From Sphingomonas sp. Y38-1Y (lineage in GTDB: Bacteria > Pseudomonadota > Alphaproteobacteria > Sphingomonadales > Sphingomonadaceae): a DNA stretch of 64,000 bases. The stretch is from assembly GCF_032391395.1 (NCBI RefSeq), contig NZ_CP135916.1, positions 1,674,001 to 1,738,000 on the forward strand, in the 5' to 3' direction. Shown piece by piece: positions 32,768-42,711 of the stretch. The notes beneath the pieces were generated by a model that was not told the origin of the DNA, searched no databases, and saw only the letters and a program-made list of their open reading frames with translations. Both the position numbers and the translations under genes were made by a program. Numbering within the stretch: the stretch's first letter is position 1; the number at the start of each line of letters is the position of its first letter.

Positions 32768-35700
32768 GCGAGGAGGTCGCGCCCACGCCGGAGCCGCGCG
32801 CGCCGCGCCGTTGGTGGCGCTGGCTGCTGGGGCTGGTTGCGGCGCTGGTGCTGCTGGTGGGCGCAGCGCTGCTGCTGATCGACACGCAGCCCGGCCACCG
32901 CTTCATCGCCGACCGCATCGCCGCGCTCAGCCCGCGCGACGGCATGAAGTACCGCATCGGCCGGATCGAGGGATCGATCTATGGCCGCGCCACGCTGATC
33001 GACGTGACCATCCGCGATCCCAAGGGTCTGGTGTTCAGTGCGTCCCGTGCCGAGCTCGACTGGCGGCCGCTCGCCTGGACGCGCAACCGGCTCGACATCC
33101 GCAGCCTGGTCGTGCCGGCCGCGACGCTCCACAAGCTGCCGCAGCCCAACCCGACTGGACGGCGCGGACCGATCCTGCCCGGCTTCGACATCCTCGTGGG
33201 ACAGCTTCGCGTCGACCGGCTCGAACTGACGCCGGCAGTCGCGGGACAGCGGCGGATCGCGCGGCTGATCGGCCGCGGCGACGTTCGCGACCGGCGCGCG
33301 CTGATCGACCTGGCGGGGCTGGTGCAGGGCAGCGACTTCGTCCGCCTCAAGCTCGATGCCGCCCCCGATCGCGACCGCTTCGACCTCGCCGCACGGGGCC
33401 GCGGTCGTCGCGACGGTGTCCTCGCGCGCGCGATCGGTGTGCGCAGTCCCGTCGCGTTCGCCGTCGAGGGCGACGGCAGCTGGGCACGCTGGCGCGGCGC
33501 CGCGCGGGCGCAGGTCGGGGCGGCGCGGATCGTCGACCTCCGGCTCGGCGTGGATGCCGGCCGCTATGCGCTCGAAGGATCGGTCGCCCCCGCCACGCTC
33601 CTGCGCGGTCGCCTCCAGCGCCTGTCGCAGCCATCGATCCGCGTCGTTGGCAATGCGACGCTCGCCGATCGGCGCCTAAACGGCCGGCTGTCGCTCCGCA
33701 GCGCCGCGGTGGCGATCGACAGCGTCGGCGGCGTCGATCTGGCGACCAGCGGCTGGCGCAATCTCGTCACCGACATCCGCCTGCTGCGTCCGCCCGCTTT
33801 GTTCCCCAACATGACCGGCCGCAACGTCCGTGCGCGGGTGGTGCTGGACGGCGCGTTCGACCGCGCCAGCTTCGACTATCGCCTGACCGCCGACCGCGCC
33901 GCGTTCGACCAGACCGGGTTCGAGGGGGTGCGTGCCGCCGGTCGCGGGCGATTGTCGAAGGCGCCGGTGATCGTGCCCTTGTCGCTCACTGCGGCGCGCG
34001 TGACGGGCGTGGGCGACGTCGCGGGCGGCATCCTGCGCAACCTGTCGGTTTCCGGACCGCTCAAGGTCACGAGCACGATGCTGACCGCCGATGCGCTTCA
34101 GGTGCGATCGGATCAGCTCAACGGCCGCATCATGCTGATGCTCGACCTGCGCACCGGCCGGTACGAGGTCGGGTTGGCAGGCGGCCTTCGGCGCTACCGC
34201 ATCCCCGGCCTGGGCGTGGTCGAGGTCGATACGCGGCTGTCCGTGGTGCCGGGCGCGGGCGGGCAGGGGACGCGCATCGTCGGCACGGGCAGCGCGCGGA
34301 TGCTGACGTTGGAGAACGCCTTCTTCCGCTCGCTGACGCAAGGATTGCCGCGGATCGTCACCCGGCTGGAGCGCGGGCCGGACCGCATCCTCCGCTTCAC
34401 CGACCTTCGCCTCAGCTCGCCGGGCCTGAACCTTCGCGGCAACGGCTATCGCCGGATCGACGGCACCTTCGTGTTCGAGGGGCAGGGCGTCTCCAGCCAG
34501 TACGGCCCCGTCGTCCTCAGCCTGGACGGGCGGATCGACCGTCCGGCGCTGCGCCTGCGTCTCGCGCGGCCGCAGGAGGCGCTGGGACTCAGCGACGTGC
34601 GCGCGGTGCTCGATCCGGTGGCCGAAGGGTATCGCTACACGGCGGAGGGCGGGTCGCGGCTGGGGCCGTTCACCGGCGCGGGGACGATCCTGCTGCCGCG
34701 CGGCGGCACCGCGCGCATCGTCGTCGACCGGCTCGACGTCGCGGGCACGCGCGGCCAGGGCGCGCTCGACATCGTCGAGGGCGGTTTTTCGGGCGCGATC
34801 GACGTGGCCGGCGGGGGCCTGTCGGGTCGGATCGGCTTCGCGCCCGTCGGTGGCGTCCAACGTATCGACGGCGACCTCACCGCGCAGGCGGCGAGCCTGG
34901 CGGGGACGCGCGTGCGCACCGGTCGGCTGCGCTTCGGCCTCGCGCTCGATCCCGAAGGCACCGACCTCACCGCCGAAGCCTTTGCCCGCGGTTTGACGCG
35001 CGGCGCGCTCAGCCTTGCCCGGCTCGACGGACGGCTGCGGATGCAGGGCGGCGAAGGCACCGCATCGGTCACGCTGGCGGGATCGCGAGGTCGCCGGTTC
35101 GCGCTCGATTTCGCCGCGGCGATCGCGCCCGACCGCTATACGCTGACCGGCGGCGGGCAGGTCGATGGCCGCCCGCTCAAGCTGGTCACGCCCGCGGTGC
35201 TGACGCGCGAGGGCGATGGCTGGGCGCTGGCGTCGACCCGCCTGACCTTTGCCGGCGGTGAGGCGCAGCTCTCGGGCCGCACCGGCACCGACACCACCGC
35301 GATCGAGGCAAGCCTGACGCGCATGCCGCTCGGCGTGCTCGACATCGGCTATCCCGGGCTCGGCCTAGGCGGTTCGGCGTCAGGCAAGCTCAGCTTTTCG
35401 GCGAGCGGCAGCGGCGCGCCCACCGGCAGCATCGACATGACCGTCCGCGGGCTCAGCCGCGCCGGCCTCATCCTGTCGGCGACGCCGATCGACGTCGGCC
35501 TGCGCGGCGTGCTCCGCCCCGACCAAGCGGGCTTCCGCGCGGTCATGGCGTCGGGCGGCCGCGTCGTCGGGCGCGCGCAGGCGCGGATGGCACCGCTCGG
35601 GACCGGCACGCTCGTGGCCCGCCTCGCCAACGCCCCCCTGTTCGCCCAGCTTCGCTACGGCGGGCCCGCCGACACGCTATGGCGGTTGACCGGGATCGAG

Positions 35701-36915
35701 CTGTTCGACCTGTCCGGCCCCGTCCAGATCGGTGCCGACGTGTCGGGGCGCCTCGCCGATCCGCGCATCCGCGGGCTGGTTCGCAGCGACAATGCGCGGA
35801 TCGCCAGCGGCGTGATGGGCACCGTTCTCACCCGGGTTCAGACGGCCGGCCGCTTCGACGGCTCGCGCCTGGTCATCGATCGCTTCGCCGCCAGCGATGG
35901 GCGGCAGGGGACGATCACCGGCGCCGGCGCCTTCGACCTTGCCGCCGCGCGCGGCTTCGGCATGGACCTTCGGCTAGAGGCGAAGAACGCGCTCGTCATC
36001 AACCGCGACGATATCGGCGCGTCGATCAGCGGCCCGGTGACGATCCGGAGCGACGGCGCCGGCGGCACGGTCGCGGGCGAGGTGACGCTCGACTCCAGCC
36101 GCTATCGCCTGGGCCGCGCCACCGCCGCCGCGGCGATCCCGCGGCTCAACATCACGGAGATCAACCTGCCCGAAGGCGAGGAGGAAACCCGCGCCGTCAC
36201 GCCGTGGAAGCTCGACCTGCGCGCGCGGGCGCCGGGCGGCATGGCGGTCACCGGCCTCGGCCTCGACAGCGAATGGTCGGCGGACCTTCGCATCGACGGC
36301 GAGCCGACCAACCCGCGCATCCGCGGCCGCGCCGACCTGATCCGCGGCGATTACGAGTTCGCCGGGCGCGACTTCGACCTGGAGCGCGGTGTGATCCGCT
36401 TCGACGGCGCCGTCCCCGCCAACCCTGCGCTCGACATTCAGGCGAACGCCGATACGCAGGGCCTCAACGCGACGATCCGCGTAACCGGCACCGCGCTGAA
36501 GCCGGAGATCGGCTTCTCCAGCGTGCCTGCGCTGCCCGAGGACGAGCTGCTCTCCCGCCTGCTGTTCGGCACCTCGATCACCAGCCTGTCCGCGCCGGAG
36601 GCGTTGCAGCTCGCCGGCGCGGTGGCGGCGTTGCAGGAGGGCGGCGACGGCCTCAACCCGATCAATGCGCTGCGCCGGGCCGCCGGCCTCGATCGCCTCC
36701 GCATCCTCTCGGCCGATCCGCAAACGGGCCAGCAGACCGCGATCGCCGCGGGCAAGTTCATCACCCGCCGCGCCTATGTCGAGATCATCAGCGACGGCGC
36801 GGGCTACTCCGCCACCCGCGCCGAGTTCCAGTTCACGCGCTGGCTGTCGGTGCTGTCGACCATCTCGACGATCGGGCGGCAAAGCGTCAACGTGCGCGTC
36901 TCGCGCGATTACTGA
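32764..36915 (+). CDS. tamB: TamB-type inner-membrane/periplasmic translocation protein
   Basis: This 1383-residue protein has one N-terminal membrane helix (about 18-40) and a long repeat-rich beta-structured body. The conserved TamB/DUF490 domain is at the C-terminus (RGDYEFAGRDFDLERGVIRFD, then LPEDELLSRLLFG and TRWLSVLSTI). AsmA-like proteins bridge the periplasm as a lipid groove. The start is TTG, overlapping the tamA stop; no better start exists upstream. The body is built of short beta repeats. Confidence 0.92.
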   Translation: MSEEVAPTPEPRAPRRWWRWLLGLVAALVLLVGAALLLIDTQPGHRFIADRIAALSPRDGMKYRIGRIEGSIYGRATLIDVTIRDPKGLVFSASRAELDWRPLAWTRNRLDIRSLVVPAATLHKLPQPNPTGRRGPILPGFDILVGQLRVDRLELTPAVAGQRRIARLIGRGDVRDRRALIDLAGLVQGSDFVRLKLDAAPDRDRFDLAARGRGRRDGVLARAIGVRSPVAFAVEGDGSWARWRGAARAQVGAARIVDLRLGVDAGRYALEGSVAPATLLRGRLQRLSQPSIRVVGNATLADRRLNGRLSLRSAAVAIDSVGGVDLATSGWRNLVTDIRLLRPPALFPNMTGRNVRARVVLDGAFDRASFDYRLTADRAAFDQTGFEGVRAAGRGRLSKAPVIVPLSLTAARVTGVGDVAGGILRNLSVSGPLKVTSTMLTADALQVRSDQLNGRIMLMLDLRTGRYEVGLAGGLRRYRIPGLGVVEVDTRLSVVPGAGGQGTRIVGTGSARMLTLENAFFRSLTQGLPRIVTRLERGPDRILRFTDLRLSSPGLNLRGNGYRRIDGTFVFEGQGVSSQYGPVVLSLDGRIDRPALRLRLARPQEALGLSDVRAVLDPVAEGYRYTAEGGSRLGPFTGAGTILLPRGGTARIVVDRLDVAGTRGQGALDIVEGGFSGAIDVAGGGLSGRIGFAPVGGVQRIDGDLTAQAASLAGTRVRTGRLRFGLALDPEGTDLTAEAFARGLTRGALSLARLDGRLRMQGGEGTASVTLAGSRGRRFALDFAAAIAPDRYTLTGGGQVDGRPLKLVTPAVLTREGDGWALASTRLTFAGGEAQLSGRTGTDTTAIEASLTRMPLGVLDIGYPGLGLGGSASGKLSFSASGSGAPTGSIDMTVRGLSRAGLILSATPIDVGLRGVLRPDQAGFRAVMASGGRVVGRAQARMAPLGTGTLVARLANAPLFAQLRYGGPADTLWRLTGIELFDLSGPVQIGADVSGRLADPRIRGLVRSDNARIASGVMGTVLTRVQTAGRFDGSRLVIDRFAASDGRQGTITGAGAFDLAAARGFGMDLRLEAKNALVINRDDIGASISGPVTIRSDGAGGTVAGEVTLDSSRYRLGRATAAAAIPRLNITEINLPEGEEETRAVTPWKLDLRARAPGGMAVTGLGLDSEWSADLRIDGEPTNPRIRGRADLIRGDYEFAGRDFDLERGVIRFDGAVPANPALDIQANADTQGLNATIRVTGTALKPEIGFSSVPALPEDELLSRLLFGTSITSLSAPEALQLAGAVAALQEGGDGLNPINALRRAAGLDRLRILSADPQTGQQTAIAAGKFITRRAYVEIISDGAGYSATRAEFQFTRWLSVLSTISTIGRQSVNVRVSRDY

Positions 36916-36930
36916 TCAGGAGTCGTTCCC

Positions 36931-37905
36931 ATGCAGACCCACGTCCAGCGCATCGAAAAGACCGGCGGGCCGGAGGTGTTCAGCTTCGTCGGAACCGCGC
37001 TGCCGGAGCCTGGCCCCGGCGAGGTGCGGCTGCGCGCCACCGCGATCGGGCTCAACTATATCGACACCTATCACCGCTCGGGCCTCTATCCGATCGATCT
37101 GCCCGCGGTGCTGGGATCGGAGGGCGCGGGCGTGATCGACTCGCTCGGCGACGGCGTCGAGGGCTTTGCCGTCGGTGACCGGGTCGGCACCTTCACCACG
37201 CGCGGCGCCTATGCGACGCATCGCACGGCGCCGGCCGACCAGCTCGTCCGCCTGCCGGAGGACGTCAGCGACGAGGATGCGGCGGCGCTGATGCTGAAGG
37301 GCTCGACCGCGGCGATGCTCATCGAGGATTGCGCCAGGGTGCAGGCCGGGCAAACCGTGCTCGTCTATGCCGCGGCGGGCGGCGTCGGGCTGATCCTGAC
37401 GGGCTGGCTCAAGGCGATCGGCGCAGAGGTGATCGCAGTCGTTGGGACCGAGGCCAAGGCGGAGCGCGTCCGCCAGGCGGGTGCCGCGCACGTCGTCCTG
37501 CACAAAACCGAGGATATCGCTGCGCGCGTGCGCGAGATCACCGGCGGCGCGGGCGTGCCGGTGATCTTCGACAGCGTCGGGCGCGCCACCTGGGCCGCAT
37601 CGCTCGACAGCGCCGCGCCGCGGGGGCTGATCGTCAGCTTCGGGAATGCGAGCGGTCCTGTCGAGGGCGTCAATCTGGGCGTGCTGTCGGGCAAAGGCTC
37701 GCTGTTCGTCACCCGCCCCACGCTGTTCCACTACGCCACCACGCCCGAGGCGCGGCAGCGCTACGTCGACGACGTGTTTGCGATGCTCCGCAAGGGCGCG
37801 ATCGGCGCAGAGATCGGCCAGCGCTTTCCGTTGGAAGCGGTGGCTGAGGCGCATGAAGAGTTGGAGGCGGGGACGACGGTCGGAAGTACGGTGCTGGTAC
37901 CTTAA
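36931..37905 (+). CDS. qor: NADPH:quinone oxidoreductase (zinc-independent MDR family)
   Basis: This 324-residue protein begins with a GroES-like domain, including GLNYIDTYHRSGLYP and GSEGAGVI. The nucleotide-binding domain has VYAAAGGVG (about 147-155) and AGAAHVVL. There are no zinc-site cysteines. It matches Qor, which reduces quinones with NADPH. It starts 15 bp after tamB, and so may be read through from that transcript. A palindromic repeat follows. Confidence 0.85.
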   Translation: MQTHVQRIEKTGGPEVFSFVGTALPEPGPGEVRLRATAIGLNYIDTYHRSGLYPIDLPAVLGSEGAGVIDSLGDGVEGFAVGDRVGTFTTRGAYATHRTAPADQLVRLPEDVSDEDAAALMLKGSTAAMLIEDCARVQAGQTVLVYAAAGGVGLILTGWLKAIGAEVIAVVGTEAKAERVRQAGAAHVVLHKTEDIAARVREITGGAGVPVIFDSVGRATWAASLDSAAPRGLIVSFGNASGPVEGVNLGVLSGKGSLFVTRPTLFHYATTPEARQRYVDDVFAMLRKGAIGAEIGQRFPLEAVAEAHEELEAGTTVGSTVLVP

Positions 37906-37914
37906 GGCTTATCC

Positions 37915-38007
37915 GTCACCCCGGACTTGTTCCGGGGTCCACTGGTCCGCGTAATTAGCGCGGCTTGGTTTGCGGAACGGTGGACCCCGGTATAAGTCCG
38001 GGGTGAC
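37915..38007. repeat. Palindromic repeat, GTCACCCCGG family
   Basis: 27-bp arms (GTCACCCCGGACTTGTTCCG outer part) are inverted with three mismatches around about 40 bp. It fills the convergent gap between qor and the flavodoxin-like gene. Confidence 0.75.
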
Positions 38008-38014
38008 GAAGAAT

Positions 38015-38623
38015 TTAACCCGGATACGGCGCGTCCCTCAAAAGTCCTGCGAGGTGCGCGGCGTTCGATGCCACCATCTTGGCCGTCTTCGTCACCGTCT
38101 CAGGTGTCTCGTCCAAGTCTTTGAAATCGGTCGATCCCATTGCTTCACCGACCCAGTAGCAGGCAGCGACAGCGGGGATGGTGAAGCCCACGTCGTTGAG
38201 CGATTGAAAGAGCTGCGCCGAGGACCAGTGCGCGCCGTCCTCGTTACCGACGATCGCAGCGATCGCGACCTTCGAATAGCTCGGCATCCGGCCCTGATCG
38301 TCGGTCTCGTCGAGGAAGGCATCCATCCGCTCCAGCACGCGCTTGGCGACGCTGCCGATCTGGCCCATCCAGATCGGGCCGCCAAAGATCAGGATGTCGT
38401 GCGCCAGGATCTTCTCGCGGATTGCCGGCCAGGCATCGCCATCGCCCTCATCGCTGGTCACCCCGGGCTTCACATCGTGCGCGGCGACGCGGATCGTCTC
38501 GCTGATCGTCACGTCGTGCGCCTTGAACGCGTCGGCGAGCACCGCGATCATCGCGTCGGTCGAGGATTGCTGCGACTGATCCGCCTTGAGCGTGCAGTTG
38601 AGCGCGAGTGCGGTGAGGGCCAT
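38015..38623 (-). CDS. Flavodoxin-fold NAD(P)H-dependent oxidoreductase
   Basis: This 202-residue flavodoxin-fold protein has an FMN phosphate-loop-like start (LNCTLKADQSQQSST, with serines in place of the usual TGN signature), FGGPIWMGQIGSVAKRVLERM and VGNEDGAHWSSAQ. It resembles NADPH-dependent FMN reductases and WrbA-like proteins. I chose the ATG at 38623, which follows AGGAGA. The physiological substrate is unknown. It stands alone, 34 bp after the stop of the upstream peptidase gene. Confidence 0.75.
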   Translation of the reverse strand: MALTALALNCTLKADQSQQSSTDAMIAVLADAFKAHDVTISETIRVAAHDVKPGVTSDEGDGDAWPAIREKILAHDILIFGGPIWMGQIGSVAKRVLERMDAFLDETDDQGRMPSYSKVAIAAIVGNEDGAHWSSAQLFQSLNDVGFTIPAVAACYWVGEAMGSTDFKDLDETPETVTKTAKMVASNAAHLAGLLRDAPYPG

Positions 38624-38657
38624 CCGATCTTCTCCTGAGACAGACAGCCACGACAAT

Positions 38658-39962
38658 TCAACGGCTTCGCGGTTCCCGCGACAGGCGCGTCAGGTACGCG
38701 GCGTTCCGCAACGCCTGCCGCGGCAAACTGGAGAGGTCGAGCCATTCGCCCTCGGCATGCGCCTTGCCGACGACCGGGCCTAGCCCCGCCAGCGTCGGGA
38801 CGATCGCCGCGACCCAGCCGGAATCCGCCGCCCCGCGCTTGGCCGGATCATATTCGGGCATCTCGGGCAGCTTGAGGTCGCGATTGACAGCATTGAGTGT
38901 CGCCAGGAGCGCGCGATTGCCCTCGCTCGGCGCCATCGGCGGCATGCCGTCGAAGAAGGTCAGCGTCGCGCCGGTGCGCGGCAGGTGCTTCTCGACGATC
39001 GCCGTCATCTTGCCTCGCACGCGCGCGTCCTGCTCGGGCGTCAGCGTGCGAAGGTCGCCGCGCGCGACGGTGGCTTCGGCGACGATGTTGGTCTTGCCGC
39101 TGCCGGTCGCGGTCACGCCGGCCGCGTCGATCGCCGCGGGCGTGCCGCCGGCCATCACCCCGACATTGTAGGTGAGGTTGGGCTCGGGCAACTCGCGACG
39201 GAAGCCATCGAGAATGCGCGCCATCTCGTAGATCGCGCCATAGCCGAGCGCGTCGCCGAAGACGCCGCTCGAATGACCGGTGACGCCGGTGGTCTTCAGC
39301 TCCCAACTGGTCGAGCTTCGGCGTGCGACGGTGCCGTATTCGGTGCCGTTCTCCGTCGCCAAATTCTCGTACTCGAGCGCGATGTCGCTCGCCTTTGCCG
39401 CGGCGACCAGCCCGGCCCGAGCCTTCTCCGCCGGCGCGCCGGCCCGTTCCTCGTCACCGGTGAGATAGACGGTGATGTCGGCGTTCTTCAGCGTCCCCGC
39501 CGCCTGCATCGCCCTCAGTGCGCCGATGATGACGACGATCCCGCCCTTGTCGTCGCCGACGCCCGGCCCGATCGCGCGTCCGCCCTCACGCTTGAAGCCC
39601 GTGAAGGGGGAGGACGGTTCAAACACCGTGTCGAGATGACCGATCAGCAGCAGCCGCTTGCCGCGCCCGCTGCCCTTGTGCCGCGCCACCAGATGCCCGG
39701 CGCGGCCGACCGCCGACTGATCCTCCCAGTTCACGGTAAAGCCGAGTGGTTCGAACTCGCTGCGAACAAGCTCGCCTACTGCCTTGACGCCGGGGAGGTT
39801 AAGGGTGCCGGAGTTCTGGACCACGAGCCGCTCGAGCAGCGCTTCGTTGCGGCTCGCGTCGGCCGCGACCGCCGTGCGCATCGCCGCGATCTCGGTGGGC
39901 GTTTGCGCGAACGCGGGAAGGGGCAGGGCGGCGAAGGCGATCGCGAGGGTCAGCTTGTGCAT
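38658..39962 (-). CDS. Exported M20-family zinc carboxypeptidase (glutamate carboxypeptidase-like)
   Basis: This 434-residue protein has a signal peptide (1-19, AFA-Q). It shows the M20 metal motifs LIGHLDTVFE (His and Asp), GVGDDKGG, TGDEERAG and the C-terminal KAHAEGEW. The dimerisation domain contains VTGHSSGVFG. The layout is that of carboxypeptidase G2, which removes C-terminal glutamate, but other M20 members are aminoacylases. It probably acts in the periplasm on peptides or folate-like substrates. Confidence 0.85.
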   Translation of the reverse strand: MHKLTLAIAFAALPLPAFAQTPTEIAAMRTAVAADASRNEALLERLVVQNSGTLNLPGVKAVGELVRSEFEPLGFTVNWEDQSAVGRAGHLVARHKGSGRGKRLLLIGHLDTVFEPSSPFTGFKREGGRAIGPGVGDDKGGIVVIIGALRAMQAAGTLKNADITVYLTGDEERAGAPAEKARAGLVAAAKASDIALEYENLATENGTEYGTVARRSSTSWELKTTGVTGHSSGVFGDALGYGAIYEMARILDGFRRELPEPNLTYNVGVMAGGTPAAIDAAGVTATGSGKTNIVAEATVARGDLRTLTPEQDARVRGKMTAIVEKHLPRTGATLTFFDGMPPMAPSEGNRALLATLNAVNRDLKLPEMPEYDPAKRGAADSGWVAAIVPTLAGLGPVVGKAHAEGEWLDLSSLPRQALRNAAYLTRLSREPRSR

Positions 39963-40003
39963 GACCGTACGCTAGGCGGAGCGCCGCCGCGCTGCCAAGC
40001 CGC

Positions 40004-40468
40004 TTATGCCTTGGCCGGCTTCGACATCAGCCGCTCCATGACGATCGCGGTCACGACCGACTGGAGGACGTGGACCGCCCAGCGCTCCGACGCCTTGCGC
40101 GGACCCGCGTTCGTCTCACCCTCGGTGATACCAATCAGCGGCGCGATCCCGGCGATGTTGACGAGGTAGAGGCCGGTGCCGAACAGCGCGCCCAGCGCCG
40201 CGGGCGGGGCGTCGGGGAATGCCTCGCGCAGCTTGGCATACAGACCGGCGAACGCAGCCGAGGCGCCAAGGTGGTTGCCGAACTCGACCAGGCTGGTGCC
40301 GGTGTCGCCGATGACCTCACGCGACCCGGTGGTATCGTCGATCCAGTCGACGGCGTCGCGATCGAGCGTCTTGCCGAGCACGCCGGACTTGCGCCCCGCC
40401 CACATCGCCGCGGTCGTCACCACGCCCGCCACCAGTCCGCCCACCATCGCCGCCGTCCGCGCCTGCAT
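40004..40468 (-). CDS. Small multi-span membrane protein of unknown function
   Basis: This 154-residue protein has four hydrophobic segments (about 7-25, 65-80, 93-113 and 130-148). The ATG at 40468 follows AAAGGACAGG; an earlier in-frame start is weaker. No conserved domain was recognised. It lies between the peptidase and glnA without obvious partners. The sequence GDTGTSLVEFGNHLGASAAFAG is a noticeable internal block (first 20 residues given). Confidence 0.55.
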   Translation of the reverse strand: MQARTAAMVGGLVAGVVTTAAMWAGRKSGVLGKTLDRDAVDWIDDTTGSREVIGDTGTSLVEFGNHLGASAAFAGLYAKLREAFPDAPPAALGALFGTGLYLVNIAGIAPLIGITEGETNAGPRKASERWAVHVLQSVVTAIVMERLMSKPAKA

Positions 40469-40558
40469 CGCCTGTCCTTTCAACGTTCAGGCGCGGAATG
40501 GACGGGGGCGGGCAGGGGTTCCCATGGGTTTGAGTGCCCATGTGGATGAGCGCCAGCG

Positions 40559-40590
40559 AAAAGGGCGCCCGGTCTGGCCGGACGCCCTTT
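40559..40590 (-). terminator. Rho-independent terminator of glnA
   Basis: On the minus strand GGGCGTCCGG and CCGGGCGCCC form a 10-bp stem (one G-T pair) with a 5-base loop, followed by TTTT. It lies about 100 bp after the glnA stop. Confidence 0.85.
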
Positions 40591-40692
40591 CATTTGGCTC
40601 GCCGCGACAGAGCCGCGTCGTCGGTCGCTGACTTCGCCTGCGCTGGCCGACAGCGCCTGTCGCGCTGCGACCGGCGAGGACGCAGCCGCGCC

Positions 40693-42105
40693 TCAGGCGC
40701 TGTAGTACATGTCGTACTCGACCGGGCTCGGCGTCGTCTCGAAGCGGATGACGTCGGCCCACTTGATCTCGGCATAGGCCTCGATCTGGTCCTTGGTGAA
40801 CACGTCGCCCTTCAGCAGATAGTCGTGATCCTCCTGGAGCGCGATCAGCGCCTCGCGGAGCGAACCACAAACGGTGGGCACGTTGACCAGCTCGGCGGGG
40901 GGCAGGTCATAGAGGTTCTTGTCCATCGCCTCACCCGGATGGATCTTGTTCTGGATGCCGTCCAGGCCGGCCATCAGGATCGCCGCATAGCAGAGATACG
41001 GGTTGGCCATCGCGTCGGGGAAGCGGAACTCGACGCGCTTCGACTTGGCACCCGTGCCGTACGGGATGCGGCACGACGCCGAGCGGTTGCGGCTCGAATA
41101 GGCGAGCAGCACGGGCGCCTCGAACCCCGGAACCAGCCGCTTGTAGCTGTTGGTCGTCGGATTGGTGAAGGCGTTCAACGACCGCGCATGCTTGATGACG
41201 CCGCCGATGAAGTAGAGGCAGGTATCCGACAGGCCGGCATAGCCGTCGCCCGCGAACAGCGGCTTCGAGCCTTCCCAGATCGAGAAGTGCGTGTGCATGC
41301 CCGAGCCGTTGTCGTCCTTGATGGGCTTGGGCATGAAGGTCGCCGACTTGCCATAGGCATGCGCGACCTGGTGCACGACATACTTGTAGATCTGCATGCG
41401 GTCGGCGGTGGTGACCAGCGTGCCGAACGTCAGGCCCAGCTCATGCTGCGCGGCGGCAACCTCGTGGTGGTGCTTGTCGCAGGGCAAGCCCATCTCGAGC
41501 ATGGTCGAGACCATCTCGCCGCGGATGTCGACGGCGCTGTCGACCGGCGCGACGGGGAAGTAGCCGCCCTTGGCGCGCGGGCGGTGGCCCATGTTGCCGC
41601 CTTCATATTCCTTGGACGAGTTGCCCGGCAGCTCGATATCGTCGATCTTGTAGAAGCTCGACGAATAGGTGTTCTCGAAGCGGACGTCGTCGAACATGAA
41701 GAACTCGGCCTCGGGGCCGACATAGACGGTGTCGCCGATGCCCGTCGTCTTGACGTACGCCTCGGCGCGCTTGGCGGTCGAGCGCGGATCGCGGGCGTAG
41801 AGCTCGCCGGTCGAGGGCTCGACCACGTCGCAGAATAGGATCAGCATCGGCGTCGCCGAGAACGGATCGGTATAGACCGCGTCCAGGTCGGGCTTGAGCA
41901 CCATGTCCGACTCGTTGATCGCCTTCCAGCCCTCGATAGAGGAGCCGTCGAACATCAGGCCGTCGGTCAGCTGGTCCTCGTCAAGCGCCGAGGCGACCAT
42001 CGACAGGTGCTGCCACTTGCCCTTAGGGTCGGTGAAGCGCAGGTCGACCCACTCGATCTCTTCGTCCTTGATGCGCTTGATGATGCTGCCGGCGTCCGTG
42101 GCCAT
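40693..42105 (-). CDS. glnA: Glutamine synthetase type I
   Basis: This 470-residue GSI enzyme includes FDGSSIEGW early, [19 protein letters not shown] (about 263-281) in the catalytic barrel, and KNLYDLPP with the adenylylated tyrosine near residue 397. It makes glutamine from glutamate, ammonia and ATP. It follows glnB by 92 bp and is probably co-transcribed from the sigma-54 promoter upstream of glnB, so nitrogen status should control it. Confidence 0.98.
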   Translation of the reverse strand: MATDAGSIIKRIKDEEIEWVDLRFTDPKGKWQHLSMVASALDEDQLTDGLMFDGSSIEGWKAINESDMVLKPDLDAVYTDPFSATPMLILFCDVVEPSTGELYARDPRSTAKRAEAYVKTTGIGDTVYVGPEAEFFMFDDVRFENTYSSSFYKIDDIELPGNSSKEYEGGNMGHRPRAKGGYFPVAPVDSAVDIRGEMVSTMLEMGLPCDKHHHEVAAAQHELGLTFGTLVTTADRMQIYKYVVHQVAHAYGKSATFMPKPIKDDNGSGMHTHFSIWEGSKPLFAGDGYAGLSDTCLYFIGGVIKHARSLNAFTNPTTNSYKRLVPGFEAPVLLAYSSRNRSASCRIPYGTGAKSKRVEFRFPDAMANPYLCYAAILMAGLDGIQNKIHPGEAMDKNLYDLPPAELVNVPTVCGSLREALIALQEDHDYLLKGDVFTKDQIEAYAEIKWADVIRFETTPSPVEYDMYYSA

Positions 42106-42197
42106 TCAAATCCCTTTCGTGTTCAGCAAGTCTGCGCGGCGAATCGCGCAAGGAAATGTCGGGGTCGTTTTTACCAAAGCGAGTTCGCTGCGCCGCG

Positions 42198-42560
<363 letters not shown>

Positions 42561-42592
42561 TCAATGGACCCAACATCCCCTGCGCGGGACTT

Positions 42593-42608
42593 TGCATCAA
42601 GTGTGCCA
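42593..42608 (-). promoter_or_regulatory. Sigma-54 (-24/-12) promoter of glnB-glnA
   Basis: On the minus strand TGGCACACTTGATGCA carries GG at 42607-42606 and GC at 42595-42594 with the required ten-base spacing. Transcription would start near 42582. Control by NtrC is expected from the family, though no NtrC site was identified. It sits directly after the terminator of map. Confidence 0.85.
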
Positions 42609-42621
42609 GCCGAAAACCACG

Positions 42622-42665
42622 CAAAAAGGAGGCAGAGCGCGCGCATCTCTGCGCCAACCTGCCTC
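42622..42665 (-). terminator. Rho-independent terminator of map
   Basis: Outer stem GAGGCAG/CTGCCTC with an inner GCGC hairpin is followed by CCTTTTTG on the minus strand. A second 9-bp hairpin (GCCCGCGGA arms, 42681-42705) lies just before it, close to the map stop. Confidence 0.75.
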
Positions 42666-42711
42666 AGAAAGATGCAACTGGCCCGCGGATGCCCGATCCG
42701 CGGGCAGTCGA

